From positions 62,001 to 126,000 of the forward strand of contig JAHQIW010004571.1 of assembly GCA_019055375.1 (NCBI GenBank): a stretch of DNA of 64,000 nt, read 5' to 3'. This DNA is from Parelaphostrongylus tenuis (Eukaryota; Nematoda; Chromadorea; Rhabditida; Metastrongylidae). The notes beneath the pieces are model-generated. The model worked only from the letters and a program-made list of their open reading frames with translations. It was not told the origin of the DNA and made no database searches. Of this stretch, positions 13,701 to 28,700 are shown piece by piece; position 1 is the first letter of the stretch, and every line of letters begins with the position of its first letter. A program made the position numbers and the translations under genes.

Positions 13701-16700
13701 AGCAACAATGCTTAAAAATGACTTTGCCATTTTTTCGTTTCGCAGTCATCCGAGCTCCGAGCAAACGATATATGGCGAGCGGCTACCTATATATCGTAGG
13801 TACTTAACAGCTAGCTGTGATAGTCATATCGCGCACTGACAAAGTATCTGATCTAAATTTCAGAGTGTAAAATATTTAACGCTATGTTGACAGCCGGCTA
13901 GTTTCACTTAGTGGCGTAAAACCGTTGATATATGACGTTTAGAAGCGCGATGCTCCGCTAGAGATCTCCCGAGAAGAAGAAAGGAAGAATCCGTTCCTCG
14001 AGTCACCAGAGGACGAAGATGTGGTGAGGACCTCCAATTCTAAACGAAATTTCGATAGAAATTTCATTTGACATCTCTCAAATTTTCATGATTGTCTAAG
14101 AGATCGGTGCTCCTGAAGTCACAAGAGAACTAAAATGGCGAGATTTTTTATGTTTTTTCTTTAAGTGACTTAAGGAAACGTTTTTGATGTTGCTCAACTG
14201 AACTTCGGTTCAAAAACTTTATTTTTTTGTTCTCACTCAATTAATGACGATAAAGAAATGACTATTATTACTTCAGTCTGTCGATATGGAGGAAGTGGAC
14301 GTGAACCAGGCCGCTCAATTCTATCAAACGCAGTCCTTATTTTCCCATCGGCCTGGTCCAGTGTACACCATTCCTGAAGATGCAGATGAGTGCGACGGTA
14401 CTATTGAAAATAGCGAAAGTCGAATGATAGGTACATCTTAATTCTCCTTGAATATGGCCTTAAAGTATCTGAATTCTGAACGGTTTAGTAAAAGGTACTG
14501 AAACGTGATTGCCGTTTACACAGTCATAAGATCATTCCTACGTTGCCAATTGTTGAAGCTTTGATGAGTAAGGTTAATCTGGTTGATACGGCAAATTTGT
14601 CAACATGGTATGAAACCCTTATGTGGGATTATTTCATGGCAGTCGTTGCTATGCGCCTCGCCAGCCCAATCGGATTAGACTTGGCTTATCATTTAAGTCA
14701 TTTCGTTGATGCAGAGACAAATCCTCCTGAAACTACCATATCCAATAGTTATAATGGTATCTGCAAACCGATCTGAGCTGTCAAATGTTGATTATCCTGT
14801 GATTAGCCCATTTTATCCCCGACTTATTGACACTGTTTCAGCTCGTGAGAAGAAGCGGCAAACAGCTCGTTCAGTTGCGAATTTGATAATCGGTATGTAC
14901 GAACAACCGAATACATTGTTATACACCACACCGACTGTCTCAACGATATCGACAGTTTCTGCTACGCCATATAGAATCATCAGTTTAGGACCAGGCATTC
15001 ACAGTGAGGCTTCTGCTAAGAATTTAAGGTCTTTTCTCGTTTATAGCAGTTCCGAACACATCCCCGAAAACTCCTCTGATACTTCCGAAAAGCAGATTTT
15101 AATCTCTGTTTTTGATATACTATTTTCTTTTATGAGATATGTGAAACACTGAGAAGACGAAGACATGAATGTTTTTGAAGTGATGAGTTTCTCCTACGAT
15201 GTTTTGATGCAAGTGATTTGCACTTTTAAGTCCAGCTGATTTCGTATAGACACTATAGTGTCCGTAGGTACAATGATTATACTCCTTTAGAACCACTTTC
15301 TTAGATATTCAAGCCTCTTTTTGAGATCCTTCCCGCTTTTGTGAACCGAAAAATTGAACAACGGTCTTAGGAAATTAGTTACTCGTGTCTTTTCAAATTG
15401 ATTACTGAATCTGAGAACCAATCAATGAATTAATATGTATCTCAGTGAAACGCTGTGATTTAACGGTATGTAATGGATTAAGTCAATTTATTTAGGCTTT
15501 CAACTGAAGTAAGAACAAACGAAATTCACAGATCCTTGATGACTTAAAGCAAATTTTCGTATGAAATCAAGGTCAATTCCTTAGTTTATGAGAACCGAAA
15601 GTACTATTCTTGGCTCTTTTTCATTTGTCACAGTTTGTACTTCAAAAACAAAACAAAAGCATTCAATAATAAATTGACTTCTCTTTGATCTCGGCATAAC
15701 CATCCCATAATATTTTCTTCGTTGATTAAGCCTGTAGCACGAGTTATTAAATACAGTTTTTATTTGGATAACTTTTCGTTATGTATCGTCTTCATCAGAG
15801 CGGATGGCTTGAGGCTGGAACGGTTTGAGTCGATCGTCCACTGTCGTTCGACCTCTTTCTAGTACTTTGCCTTCGTCTCGCTCTAGTTGAATCTCCTAAA
15901 AGAGAGGTATTGCTCGATTGAAAAACCTCATACGGTGACTTCCTCATATACAGGATGAATCGTTCACAAATTAGCTATTTGTGTTGCCAATTAATTAGTC
16001 GTTGATGGCGATAGCACACTTGTTTTCGCCGACGATAGCTCTTCTAGCTAAGGAGCAAGATAAATAACCAATCAGCTTACGATTCATCCTGTATAGAAGG
16101 AGCTCGCCGGGTGAGATTCTGCATTCGAGCAATGCTCCTTAAAGAAGGGTCAACTCGAGCGGAGCGAACATGAAGTGCCACAAGAGGGGCGAACGACAAT
16201 GGAACCTTCGCCTTTGGAGCAGACGGAACGCGTTGGAATTTTAGCCGAGTAAAAACTGTTAATAACATCTTGTGCTGCAGGACTAATCAACAAAGAAAAA
16301 AGCAATTGAATTAGCAAGCTTTCGTTCAGTTGGTACGATGGTGTTCCCTGTTCTACCGTTGGTTTTCTTACTAATTGTTCTTGAACCAAGGTTTTTTTTA
16401 AATTGGAATTCTCTTCTAACTTTTTGACAGTTTTCAATGTTGACAAATTTAAAACTGAAAAGCCGTAGTGTGAAAATTTTCTGCACGCTTCAACAATAGA
16501 GCCAAGCCCTTCTCATCAGTCTATGAAAGCTTCAGCTTGGCAACCTCGCTGGTAATGAAAAAGGAATTATCAACAGTTTTAAAGAAAGCAAAGAAATATT
16601 TATGTGAAGGTCAATATAACTGATAAGTCAGGAAATTTTTCAAATATTTCAAGTGCTGTGAAACTGTTTTGTTTCTTGACTGAACCCTAGTTGATACTTG

Positions 16701-19700
16701 GTTGATTTGGAAGTATAGCACCACTGATTTGATATATCGGTAGACCATCGCGAGTCGATGGAATGTCGAGATATGCATCCATTCACCTCTAACAAAGTCG
16801 AATGCATATTGCATCCCTCAAGGTTTGAACAACTCCAAGAGTTTTACTCTTCATTTATCTTTGTCTTAGCTGGTTAACAGGATAAAATCTGATTACTTTT
16901 TCCAATGAAAGATTGGTCGGATTGTTGCACTTTCAAATAATAGGTTGACAACTAAGTTTTGTTGCATCAAAAGTTTTTTAACAGAGCAATTCATTGAACT
17001 TTAAGAAACAAGCATTTTTAATCAAAGTATGCACCATTGGAATCAATGATGTTTTTAAACTACTGGTAACTTTTCGATGCTTCGACAATAGAATCCTGGT
17101 AGTTTTGAATCAAAATGCGCAGGCAGGTGCTCTACGTCACCATCAACTTTGGCAAAGCGTTTTTTCTGCCAGGGAATGTTACAGCGACCTGAAAAGATGG
17201 TATTCACTTGGAACAGCATCTGGGTTATACGGTGGGCTGGATTAAACGTTCCCATCCTAACTCTTCAATCTTTTGTAATGTCAGTCGCGCAGTATGTGTA
17301 CGAGCGTTGTCTTGACACCGCTTCGGTAAAGCTGTTGCAACCGATTTTGACGCGTTGGTGTTTCCTCAACGAAACTTTTTGAATCATCTTTGTGTAGTTT
17401 GTACATCAACCGCCTTGCGGCTAAGTACTCCACATAAGTTATGTGTCGCTTAGGTGGCAAAATGACCCAAGGAGCTTATGCAAGAGATGCTCATGAATCT
17501 TAGGTCTTGAAATATTCGTTCAGAAAGTAAAAGAAAATTTTATGCAGTTACGAAAAATAAAAGTTCATATATTTAAAATTCCGAGATCATGAGCGGACTA
17601 AGAAATAAGTTTATCTCAAAGAAATTAGAATAGCAAAAAAGACGACAAAAGTAGCCATTCTAATGAAAAACGTGTAGAACTCAATACATGATGTATGATA
17701 CCTTTTGAGTCGGTTGCTTTTAGCTCGTTCGGCAACATCGACAGTGGACAGCCACGTCTACACCTCTCCACACTCACATTCAGTTCAGGTGTCCAGCTCG
17801 CAACCGAGCATCTACACCTCATCTTACCTTTTCTCTGCTTGTTCTCCCCTTCCACTTCCACTTACCTCATCGGTCACAACAGGTTTGATATAGCTTTTTT
17901 CTTTCCAATCATTTGTAACTCTACACCCTTTTGCATTGCGTGGATGGGTTGACATTTGTTACCTTTGCATAATTCCACTTTTTCCATCTGAATATGAGAC
18001 TTTTTCATCATATGGAGAGTGAATCACATACTTTATTCTGTGGCCTGGAGGTGTTTAATGTAATAGTTTGACTCCGAATGAGCCTCAATAGTCGACGAAA
18101 AAGCCGTTGGCGATGTTTTAAATTCAAGAAAAGTGAAATCAAAACACCTGCAAGCAGGGGGCGTTCTTCTTTCGGAAACATCCATTTTAGTGCCAGAAAT
18201 CTGGTTTTCAGAACTTCGCTAAACTAAGGATTTAGGCATCAGTGTTAAGTGTAATGAGAAGTAATCAAAGAAGTAGAGACATTTATGTTTTGTAAAGAGA
18301 AATCGTTGGTAACAGTGATTCCTTAAAAGGCATCTCAAAAGAAAGCTTCCATATCCTAAAGTATGCGCATTTTAAGGACCGCTTTGGTGGTTCCTAGGCG
18401 AGTTTTGGGCTGAAGATAGAATATCGTGATTTTCTACGTGGAAGTACTTTAGTTGAAATTTTTGAAACGATTTTCGCTCAATATCTTATGTGTTTTGCAG
18501 CCTGTTTCAACTTAGCGATTCAATACTGATGAATTTCTTTGGTCGATTAAAAAATGGAGTTTTCTATAGAGAGCTTCTGCTAATACTCAGTCCGTTATCT
18601 GGCCTGTTTATTCTCTCGCATGAATTTATTGAATTGACTTTGTGAAGCTCATTTCCATCGATGGCTATTAGATCACTGACCATAGACATTCTCTTCAGTA
18701 TCATCGACTTCTACTGAGTCGACCAGAACTAGCGTGTCAGATATCCCGGCGTCGATTAGCGCGTCCATCGATAAGACTGTCGCGGATATCGAATCGCTGG
18801 TAAGCTTATACTTTGTTCTCGTTAATCTGAGCGCTAAACTTCCCACCTCTTTTTCATTCTTAGATCCGACTCTATTCATGTAAAGTTGTGTACATTCATG
18901 CAGATTTGGTTTGTAGCTCAGAAATTTTTTTTGTTTTGAAAGAGTTTTCATTTTTTGAATACTTCGTGAATGCATATAGTTTTGCTTAATCTTACTTACG
19001 ACCTTGTATGGAAAATATTTTGTTCAACGGCTAGCGTTTTTCGTAAATTTTCTTTCCAACTCTTATTCGAACGTCATTCACTCGATTAACACATACTGCA
19101 CCGTACGTGCAGTGTAGCGTAGGTGTACGGTTATGATGGCCCGTTGAAACCATTTAAACGACGATCTTAGAAAATTAGTTCGATAAGTCTTTACTGAATG
19201 CTTATTGCCAATCAACACTGTCAATATGAGCACGTGCGCTATGGTGGTCGACACAGTACGAGTCAGCAGAACTTTTTAACTTTTAGGTATTGTTCCAAAT
19301 TTATCAAAAGTTGAAATCCAAATAGTAATACATTCTGAAGCCTCACATAATCACACTACAATGACATGCCTTTCTCTTCCTGAAGCCTTAATTGTTCGAA
19401 ATGTCTAATTTTCAGTATGGCTTTTTTCTAAAATAGAAAATAACCCGTGTTTTCAGCTTGATTCGGTCTATGCAGGAGAACGTTCGAAGCCAAATGTGCC
19501 CTCCTATAGCCAGGACCCGTCCCAACAATCCATTGCAGGTACTCGAGTGTTTCTCGACGGTCAAATGTTCAATGAAATCTGAGTTTGAGCCTAATGAAAG
19601 TTTAAGCAGTGTAATTTCAACTTAGACTAAAGCTTGAAATTGCCCCATTGTATAAATCTTGCACAGATATTCCTACGTAGACTATTTCACCTTAAGAATC

Positions 19701-22700
19701 TTTGATTATCTAAATTAAAGGAGTGTCGAACTTCAATAATTAGAACTGTTAAAACTGATTTTTTTGTGTTTCTCAAATAGGATATCTATGAAGTTTTGGA
19801 AAAAATTGTTTTTGTTTGAATTTCGGAATCTTTTTCGGTTTATGTAGTGCAATAGAATGCTCTAACCAAATTGACTACGCTAAACTGACTGCACTGCTAA
19901 AGTTTGATACGTTAAAGATATCCATAGTTTTGCTTATATCTTGCCATTCTATGCTCTTCTCCAACGTGAGTGTTGCGTAAAATCATCAATTTCGGTCAAG
20001 TGATGTGGAGATCCAATGATATTGTAGAGCATTTTGTGCGATTTCACCCGTATTCCTGTAGAACTTCCTCAATTCAATACTGAAGTATAATTTCGTATTT
20101 TACACTGAGTATTAAAAAAAAGCGGGGAAAAGTGAAAAATCATTGAGACCAAAAATAGCTACAAAATTTGTGTGATCCTTTTTATTGGTTGATACTTCAT
20201 GAATGGACCCAAAGCTATGATTATTCTCTTGTCTGTGAAATGTATCAAAAACCCTGTTGACTTTGATAAGCTTTTTTGATCATAAAGTTCTATGAACTTT
20301 CTTCTACTTATTCTTCTATGTTTTTCGGGTCCGGAATTCTTCTGGGCTAAGTGGCATGAAGCGTCTTCTTCTTCGAAAAAGAGAACGCCTTCTTTAATCT
20401 TTCTAGATTTCCCAATGAACTGACCTTGGCGAAGTTTGCTCAGAAATGACTTCCTCTGCTTACTGTTCATCAATATTCAGTTTTTCAGTCATGTCCGTTT
20501 CAGAGAATGTTACTGCTAACGCAATTACCTGTGTGTGAATACATTTTTGATGATACTAGTGAAATTATAGGGCAGGATAAAGCAGATCAGTGTGGTTCAA
20601 AATGTAATTTTTGCTCATGGATGGTGTTTCACCCATTGTCCCCATCCAAAGACGAACATTGAAAATTTACTGTTACTTAATGCTTAATATCCTATTTGTC
20701 GTTGAATAATTCGAACAATTGCCACTTAAGACAAAATAGTCCGTATTACCTTATCACTTCATTTGACACGTATCACATTTTTTTTTTCCTCTTTTTCTAT
20801 TGTGCGTTCCCCGTACTTTTAGCATCCGGTTCGTCTCCTCGCTTAATTTACTATTCCATCTTTTTCACAAAAGGTACGTCTCCTTGCCTCGAGATTAGTC
20901 ATGTTGGGGTTTTTCGTGGAGCGTTGACTATTTATTGCCGTATAGTGTTGAGGAGAGATCAACCCCGCGTCGATCCACTCCGCGAATCACTACCTACTCG
21001 GCCATCGGCCTTCATTAGTACTAATCACTTACTTAGATATGGCAGGTGGAGTTTTCTCAATCGAACAACACGAAGAGTATCGTTTTTCATGATCTTCAAA
21101 TAATTTTTCCATCGGCTTGATGTTCCTGTTTTATTCTTGGAACTCAATCATGTCCTCTACCCACCTTTGTCCAGTATTCATTTATCGTTGTCGATGTCCT
21201 TTTGAGCTTTCAAGGAGCTTCTTCTCTGCTACTTGACCTATGACTAAATCATTCATCACCTTATGTTTGCGAAGTATTCGCTGCTTTGACGTGAATAGAA
21301 CATCAGAAGCGGGATGTGTACTTTGTTTCCCGTCAAAGACATATTTTGAAAGTTGCATCGAAAAGCGAACTTTCCTTCACGTTGTTGCAACCATTAGGCA
21401 GTCTTTACGTTTGGTCAGCCCATCTGAGGACGGCTTCCTGTCGTGGTACGCGAATATTAAGGCACTTTTTTGTTGAATAGAACACTTCCTTTCAAGTCCC
21501 ACCTACTGTTCGAAAGTTTGAATCTCGGCGATTTCAAAATCTTCCTCAATTTCCGTAGAAGCCCTTTTGCTACGATGTAATAGCGAAATGAAGTTGTGTT
21601 TCACACTCGGTTTGATTTGTGCGTTCAGCTAGAACCTGTGGATGTTTTTTCAGTAGACCTCTAGACGTGATCCTGAAACTTGAATCTCTACAATTCTCAT
21701 ACTAAAATTGGTCTTCTAAAAGTCTTCATAGATTGCTTTAGGAGTAAAAAGAAGGCTACATTTCACAGTTTCACACTTGAAGCAGTTAGCGTGTCGTTTG
21801 AACTTCATAGCGGGTTCTTCATAACTTTATAGCAGTAATATGACATGAAAATAAAGCCAGTGAATATAATGCGATGAAGCAAAGTCTCTTCAATGCTAAT
21901 ATTTAGCTTAATTACCAAAAACGTTATCGTTGAATGTTAATGGAGGTGTTGAAAGAAAGTTGGTCTTGCAAATACTATTACTCTCTTTAGACTCGTTCAA
22001 GTGGATTTCCAAATCTTGATTTTCTAATTATTTTTCATTCAGACGATCCGACATCGCATATCTCTGATCTCAGATTTCCTGCATTCTACGTTTCCTCTAA
22101 CCATCATCCACAAGAGTCTTCGAGTCCTTTGTGAGACCCGCTCTGTTTAAGTTTTTCAGATTTTCTTCATATCGACTCGATTTTCCTTTGAATTCCGAAA
22201 CAACCGCATCGGGACCATCCCACATCTTCATCGCAGACATTTGTTAACTTTTGTTATTTTAACAGAATCAGTTGATTTCACACAAGGCACGTTCAAATCC
22301 TCGGTCCACGTGAGATGTGTGTACCTGTGTATGTTCACATGATGCATGATCACATCTGTTGAGGGATTTCCCAGCACTTCATGTATTACCATTCGTTTCA
22401 TCGCATCCACCATCCACAAAGGTCTTCAAACTTCCCACATGAGGGTTTTCCTGCTACTTAGAGACCCTTGATCTTCTTTATAAATGCCATTGAATACCAT
22501 TTGAGACAAATCTTCCCTGAAGCTCGGTATAGCTACTTTGAAACACTCCTGCATGGACTTGAGAGGGTGAGTAGTGTACAGCCAACGCAAATACGTACTC
22601 ACCCAGCCAGCTGCAACGAGAGCCTTGCTGAGCTCAGGGCGGCGTCGAGCCAAAATTGTGACTATGGTAATCGTCATTTCAACCACTGTACTGAGTGTGC

Positions 22701-25700
22701 GTATGGTGGCTAGTAAATACGTGGACTCCTTTGTATGTTGGCTGATACGATGATTTTCTAGGTCAATATTTGTAGATGAAATCGGATGGACTATCTTCTG
22801 CATGCAACAAACGCATACTTACCTACTTACTTGATACTTGAACGGTCCGTCTTTGCTAATTGTACGAACCCCAGCACATATTCCATTTGTCCCTCTGCTT
22901 CGCGACAGTCGTCCATGACGGTGGTCTAATTTGAGCATGCCGGCAACAAGCGCTGTTCCGTCTTCGGTACGTATTACATCTCATTAGTTATCAGTATGCC
23001 AATGTTGTTGGAATAATGAAACTACAAAGGGATATTGATGTAAATAGTGCAAAATTTGCAAGTGCTGGTTTGAATTTTCTAGTTATTTTTCGAATACTTT
23101 GTGTGATATTGTGTCAGGTTTTTTTCTCTTAGAGTGGAAGAGAATCTGTAACAAGAACAAATATACCAAGTGGTTCTATGAAACCCTCAATTCCTCTTTC
23201 TAGAACATTATCTCCTACAATAAATGTCGGAAGAAACAAAATATTTGTTTAACATATAAACATCGATCCTATACTCATTAGATACAACGAATGAATTCAA
23301 AAGATTGAATCCGGTTTTATGTTAGAACTTTCAATCGTAGTGAAATCATATTATCTGATATGTAATCATCTAAGAAAATTGAGTGGCAACAAAATTTGAC
23401 TTCAAGCGAAAGTTGATCTCGCGTTCCACGCTCATCGTTTCATCCTTGCCGCTGCTAGAAAGCAGTGAAGATAAGAAAATTCTTATAGATTATCGATACG
23501 TGTTTAGTTTGGCGTTTCATTTAAGAGCGTCTCAGCTGTCCATTTACCAAGTTAGAAACAAACAAAATTGTTGACACTCGGCATATTTTTGACCGACATG
23601 TGTTTATCTGCTTTTCTTTGCTTAGAAAAGCATCTTCTCTGGCAGAAAATCTGAGTTCGCCTTTTATTCACAATTCGAAGTTCCTCGAGACATTCCTAAT
23701 CTGAGGCAAACGATTTGTTTTGACGCGTTAAACCACAGAAACAAAAAAATATTTTGCTCCCGCGCTTATCACATTCCCCTTCTGCTCTGCGATGCTGTGT
23801 GGAATAAATAGTTCAGAATTTCTCCAATTCAAAACTACATGGAATTGCTTAGTACTGAACTGCTTAATATGTATCTCGAATTAAGATCAGTAGACCCGAT
23901 CACTTGCTAACCTTTTATGAAGGGTCGCTGAGGTCATCAAAATGAGTCAGCTTTGAATGAAATCTTCGTCTGGAAATGGACAAATCGCACTTAATGTCAT
24001 TAATTTGGGCATCAGTTTTCTGTGAGTTGTTAAGAAGATGAGAAAAATTATCTTTCGAAATTAACTTTTTTCAGCATATTTATATGTTGGTGAGGATGAC
24101 CAGAAATTGCTAGTTCATTCTTTATTATCACGGCCTCCAGGTGTATAATGATCAGCTTTGATATACTAATGAGTAAAGCCGAAAGTGCATATTAGGGTGG
24201 GAGATTAAAACCAGTCGTCTTTAGTGAATTTCACCAAGCGTTAATTTTATTCTAAATCTTTAATTAGACACTGATTGGGTTCAATGTTCAATCAGACGAA
24301 GGCGGGTGTTTTTAATCGAGTAATTTATTTAAGTCTCGACATCCGGCCGAACACTGCAGGCTGCTACCGTGATGACCACCACAGATAAGAAGTCGTCGGC
24401 TGTGTGCACATCCGTCAACGAGACTGTTGCACTCCTTTCAAAGCCTCTTGGAAGCACGCTTCCGTCTGTTGCTGGTAGTTCCGAGGCGGAAAGCGATTCA
24501 TCATCCAGGTAGTTACAACAGTGATTTCAGCGAACTTGGACAAATACAGATAAAAACTGAATAGCGATAGACGCTTGCTTTTCGCTCAACTTTTCCGATT
24601 AAAGCTCCTTCGCCGCTGTGATTTTCAGTGACCAATTAGAAAAAAAACATTAATTATCTCAATTTTTCTAAGCCAGCTCAGTAGTTGCATTTGTTTCTGT
24701 GTATTCCGACAAAGTTCGTGATTTATTTTTATATTTTCTTGCCTTTGTTAAATCCTTAACCATTGCTATACCATTTTAGAGGTTTGAAGCGTTCCCCAGG
24801 AATGATAATACCATCAAACGTGCTCAGTGGAGCGAAAATTCACAAAATCGAATCAGTCGAACCGCAAACAGCAGCTGGTACGAGTCGCATCGAAGTGCCA
24901 GAGGTCGACGTGCTCAGCTCCGAATTGCCGAACACTTTCGACGAACTAAAGTCGTCGTACAAGTGGTTAAGAGAAATTTCTGAGGTAACGTGTACGAGAA
25001 ATGTGTTTACAGATTTTTTAACTTCATTTTCTGATTGATTTTAATTTGAACGGTAGGGTGCGGTGTGAAAAATAACCATAAGAAAGCTGAGATACGAACA
25101 AAATTTGGAGCATGTGACGATTTTAAACCCGCAGTTAGCCTACTCGATAGCTCACTAAGTTTTCCGGTACACTATCGAGAGCTATCGCTCTTGCTTCCTC
25201 TCATTCGTATTTTGACTAATTCGCATTTGTTTCAATCGTTCTGAAAGCACGGATCAGGGGAAGGCAGAGCGAAGACCTTGATGTAGTGGCGAACTTAATG
25301 TATCCTCTCGAAAGGTTAATCGTGTGGTCGAAGTTACGTGTAATTGCAAGTTGTGCCCGAAGCTCGACTTTTCGGTGGCTATAGTTACAGATTTTGAGAT
25401 CTAGAATGTTCAGTGGCTCAGACAACCAAATTACTAGAAAGCTTAGGTATTTCATAATTTCATATTAAAGAGCTCAACATTATCACTTACCTCGCCAGTG
25501 CACACTTATAAAGAACCTTTTTCGGATTTTTAATTTTTGAAAATTCGGTCAAGGCGAATGTTTGTAAATATAATAGATCATAGAAACACCGTGGCTTATT
25601 GGACGAAATCCTCTTTGTTGAATCGATTCGCTGCTCGAGATGAGACCTTGTAGAGATAAAAAGTGGACTTTTAGTCTTGGACCACCAAAAGCTTATCGTC

Positions 25701-28700
25701 GCTGTAGAGTAGCGGAAACTACGCCTTTTTGCAGAAATATATTGCCTATAATATTTTATATTCAAAGTATAAATTTTATTTTGATTTTCGGTTAGCTGTG
25801 TACCGAAATCGATATGTGTTGTCATCAATGTGCCAGTAAGTAACTGATGATCATGTTCACTGAATCGAAGAGATTGCATCACAGATTGGTTACCAGTGAA
25901 TTTATGCTTTCTGGTAATACACAGCCATTGTGACGCCCAATATCTTGATCAAGACTTCTAGTTCTTATTGCGTCCTGGTGAGATAATTCCCCACAGTATG
26001 AAGCTCCACTTATTGACCAATAAGCTACCGATGATGCGTGGGACTTAAGAGCAAGAATAATTGCCAAAACACTACGTTCGTCAGCTTGAACTGTGAGTCC
26101 TGTTTGTGGCTCACGCGCACAATGCTTCTTTGAGATAATACGATTTCCCGATGGATTCTAGTCTTGCTTTATTCTGTTAGCACTTTGCGTTATGTAACGT
26201 GTGGATCAATGCAGAACATTTATGAAAGTCACCTTTGGCTCGTGATTGCTTTCAATATACAAAATAGTCGGAAAGTATGGATGTTGCGAAAAACCCGTTC
26301 TATGCCTATTCTTGAAGTTCATTCATCTCGAAGCTAAACGATGGGAAAATGAGTTCCTTATGATCTGAACTGATTGCCCTTCTCGGATTTGGCACTCGTC
26401 TACGCACTGCTTTGGTGATTCCGCGGTGTTACTCTGGTTGATGCCACTAAAATCTGATCCTTCTCAAATGTGTTCTCAAGATAGATTGCAGATGTAAATC
26501 TAAATTAATTGCATTATTCTTTTTTATATACATCCCAAATAGAAGAATGAAGCGGACTACATTTCTGAGTATTAGTGGACTTCTTGGTAGGAAATCTAAG
26601 TAGTTCATCTACGGCAGGCGATGTTCGAAGTTGCTTCCCAAATAAGTGCTGTTTCTTTCAACGGGATTATAGCGGGATTATTTTATTGCTGACGAAGCAT
26701 TGGTTTTCTGAGAGCCGTATCTCACCAAACATTGACACTTATTTAGAAATTTGTATTGATTGACTTCAAGTGCTGTTTCATTTGAAGTGATTTATCTCAA
26801 ACAATCTCTCTTCTAAGTTAATTACTCTTGCGGGATCACTTCAGTATTGATCTAACATTTGGCACTTATCTTGAGAATCATGAAGTTTGATTGTCGAATA
26901 CTTCCCATCTAACGACATCTTTGACGTGGTCGATTTCAAACTTTTTTAGCACTTCCGATTTAAATGCATCTGGTCTGATTGATTACTCACCAAGCATCAA
27001 ACAAATGAAACGAACATGAGTTCATAGAATTTTCCGAGTCTTTTGACATCGCTCTTTGTTGACTGTCTCTCCTTACCGTGCTTACGAGCACTACAGTGTT
27101 CATACGGTACCATAAGTGTTGAGTAATGGAGTAAAAGAGCAGAAATACAAGAGAACCAAAAGAAACGACCACTTTTGATATCTGGATCTAGCGCTTGAAA
27201 AGGCTGAAGTAGTTGCAATTATTCAAGTAGTCCTCATAGAAGACTGCAATGGCTCGAGTTTCGGAACTTTTCATATATCGACATATTATCTATTTATTCA
27301 TGAGAACAAATACCTCAGCTTTTCGCAGGAGTTTTCGTAGTTATGAGCTTTTCTCAGCGATGAAAGTTTTCCTCAAGGAGCCATGAGTTATGCAATACTT
27401 CGTTCACTATGTTTTCTTGCAATCCAAATCCAAACTCCTTCCATCGTTCTTTTCAACGAGACGAGTGGTAAGAGAACGAACATCATATGCTGGAGGCTCG
27501 ATTTGATCACATAAAAGGATCAGCGATGTTCCAGAACAGTTTGCAAAATTGTACGCGAGAGAAAATGGTCACCTTTAGAGGAAAGTATCTACCGAGATCA
27601 TTTTATTTTCCGCTACTACCTCTGTCCACGGTCTGTCAAGTTAATCATCCTCTTTAGGAGAGCGTAGTTTTCGGTTTAAGAATTTAGATCCCGTTATTAG
27701 TCGCGTTCGTGAATATTCTACTAAATTAAAACTTTTCTGACAATGATTGAACGCAATCAGCCACAGTGGACCTATATTTTTTCTTAGCTTATATTCAAAT
27801 TTTTTTAATCGTAAATTATTCTCCCTTGGTGAGTGAGAGGATAGCAACGTTTTTCTTTTACGATTCCTATGGTGGTCAGATCCAATTTTTATCATAGCAC
27901 ACTACATGTACATACTAAGATATAACGAATAGTTTGCCGACAGCCTAGAAATTAATAACAGCAATATCGAAGCGATAACTTCCAAGAGAGAGAAGAAGAA
28001 ACTTAACATCGGCAGAATTTCCCGGTCTTCAACTCCTGTCAAAAATGCACTTGTGAAGGTAAAGTGTAAAAATCTCATGTTAATTGTTTCATCTGGTTTT
28101 AACGTGGGAAAATTCTAGTTTTTCATCTCTTGAGCCAGCTCTATTCACTTCATTCGGAAAATCCAGATTGGTGGTTTATTCATTTCTTTCATTGGTTAGC
28201 TAACACAAAGCTGATACCAAGATTTACTCAGCCATTGTTTCGACGTCTTTTACTTCTTCAGAGTCGATTATTTGAGTCGAGTGTCCACAGCTATTCATTC
28301 TTCTGGTGAGAGTCTTCGTGAATGCATTAAATTGAAGGGACTACCATTTAAATGAGATGACCTCACTTGGCGGTGTTCTTTTATACACGGGTGATTGTTG
28401 ATTGACTGTCATATAACGCCGATTTCTCTTCATGATGAAATCCATCCTGTAGCAGTCGGTGTTAGATCAGTTGGCCTACAAAACATTGTCACGGTACTTA
28501 TAGGGCGAGGAACTGTCACTCACGAGTATAGGCACCTAATCTTCTACACTACGTGATATCTCTTTGAGAGTCAGGACTCTTTTTGTTTTTCCACTATTAG
28601 TAACTCTGAGGAGATTACGAGCGTCGGGCAATCGATGAGACACGTAAGGACACTCCTTTACATGAATATGGCGCTCAGCATCGTCCATCAGTCCTATCAC

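Noticed and set aside
22426..22803. 125-codon minus-strand ORF
   Set aside because: No domain, signal or splice support; overlaps exon-like pieces of the large gene and repeats. Most likely chance.
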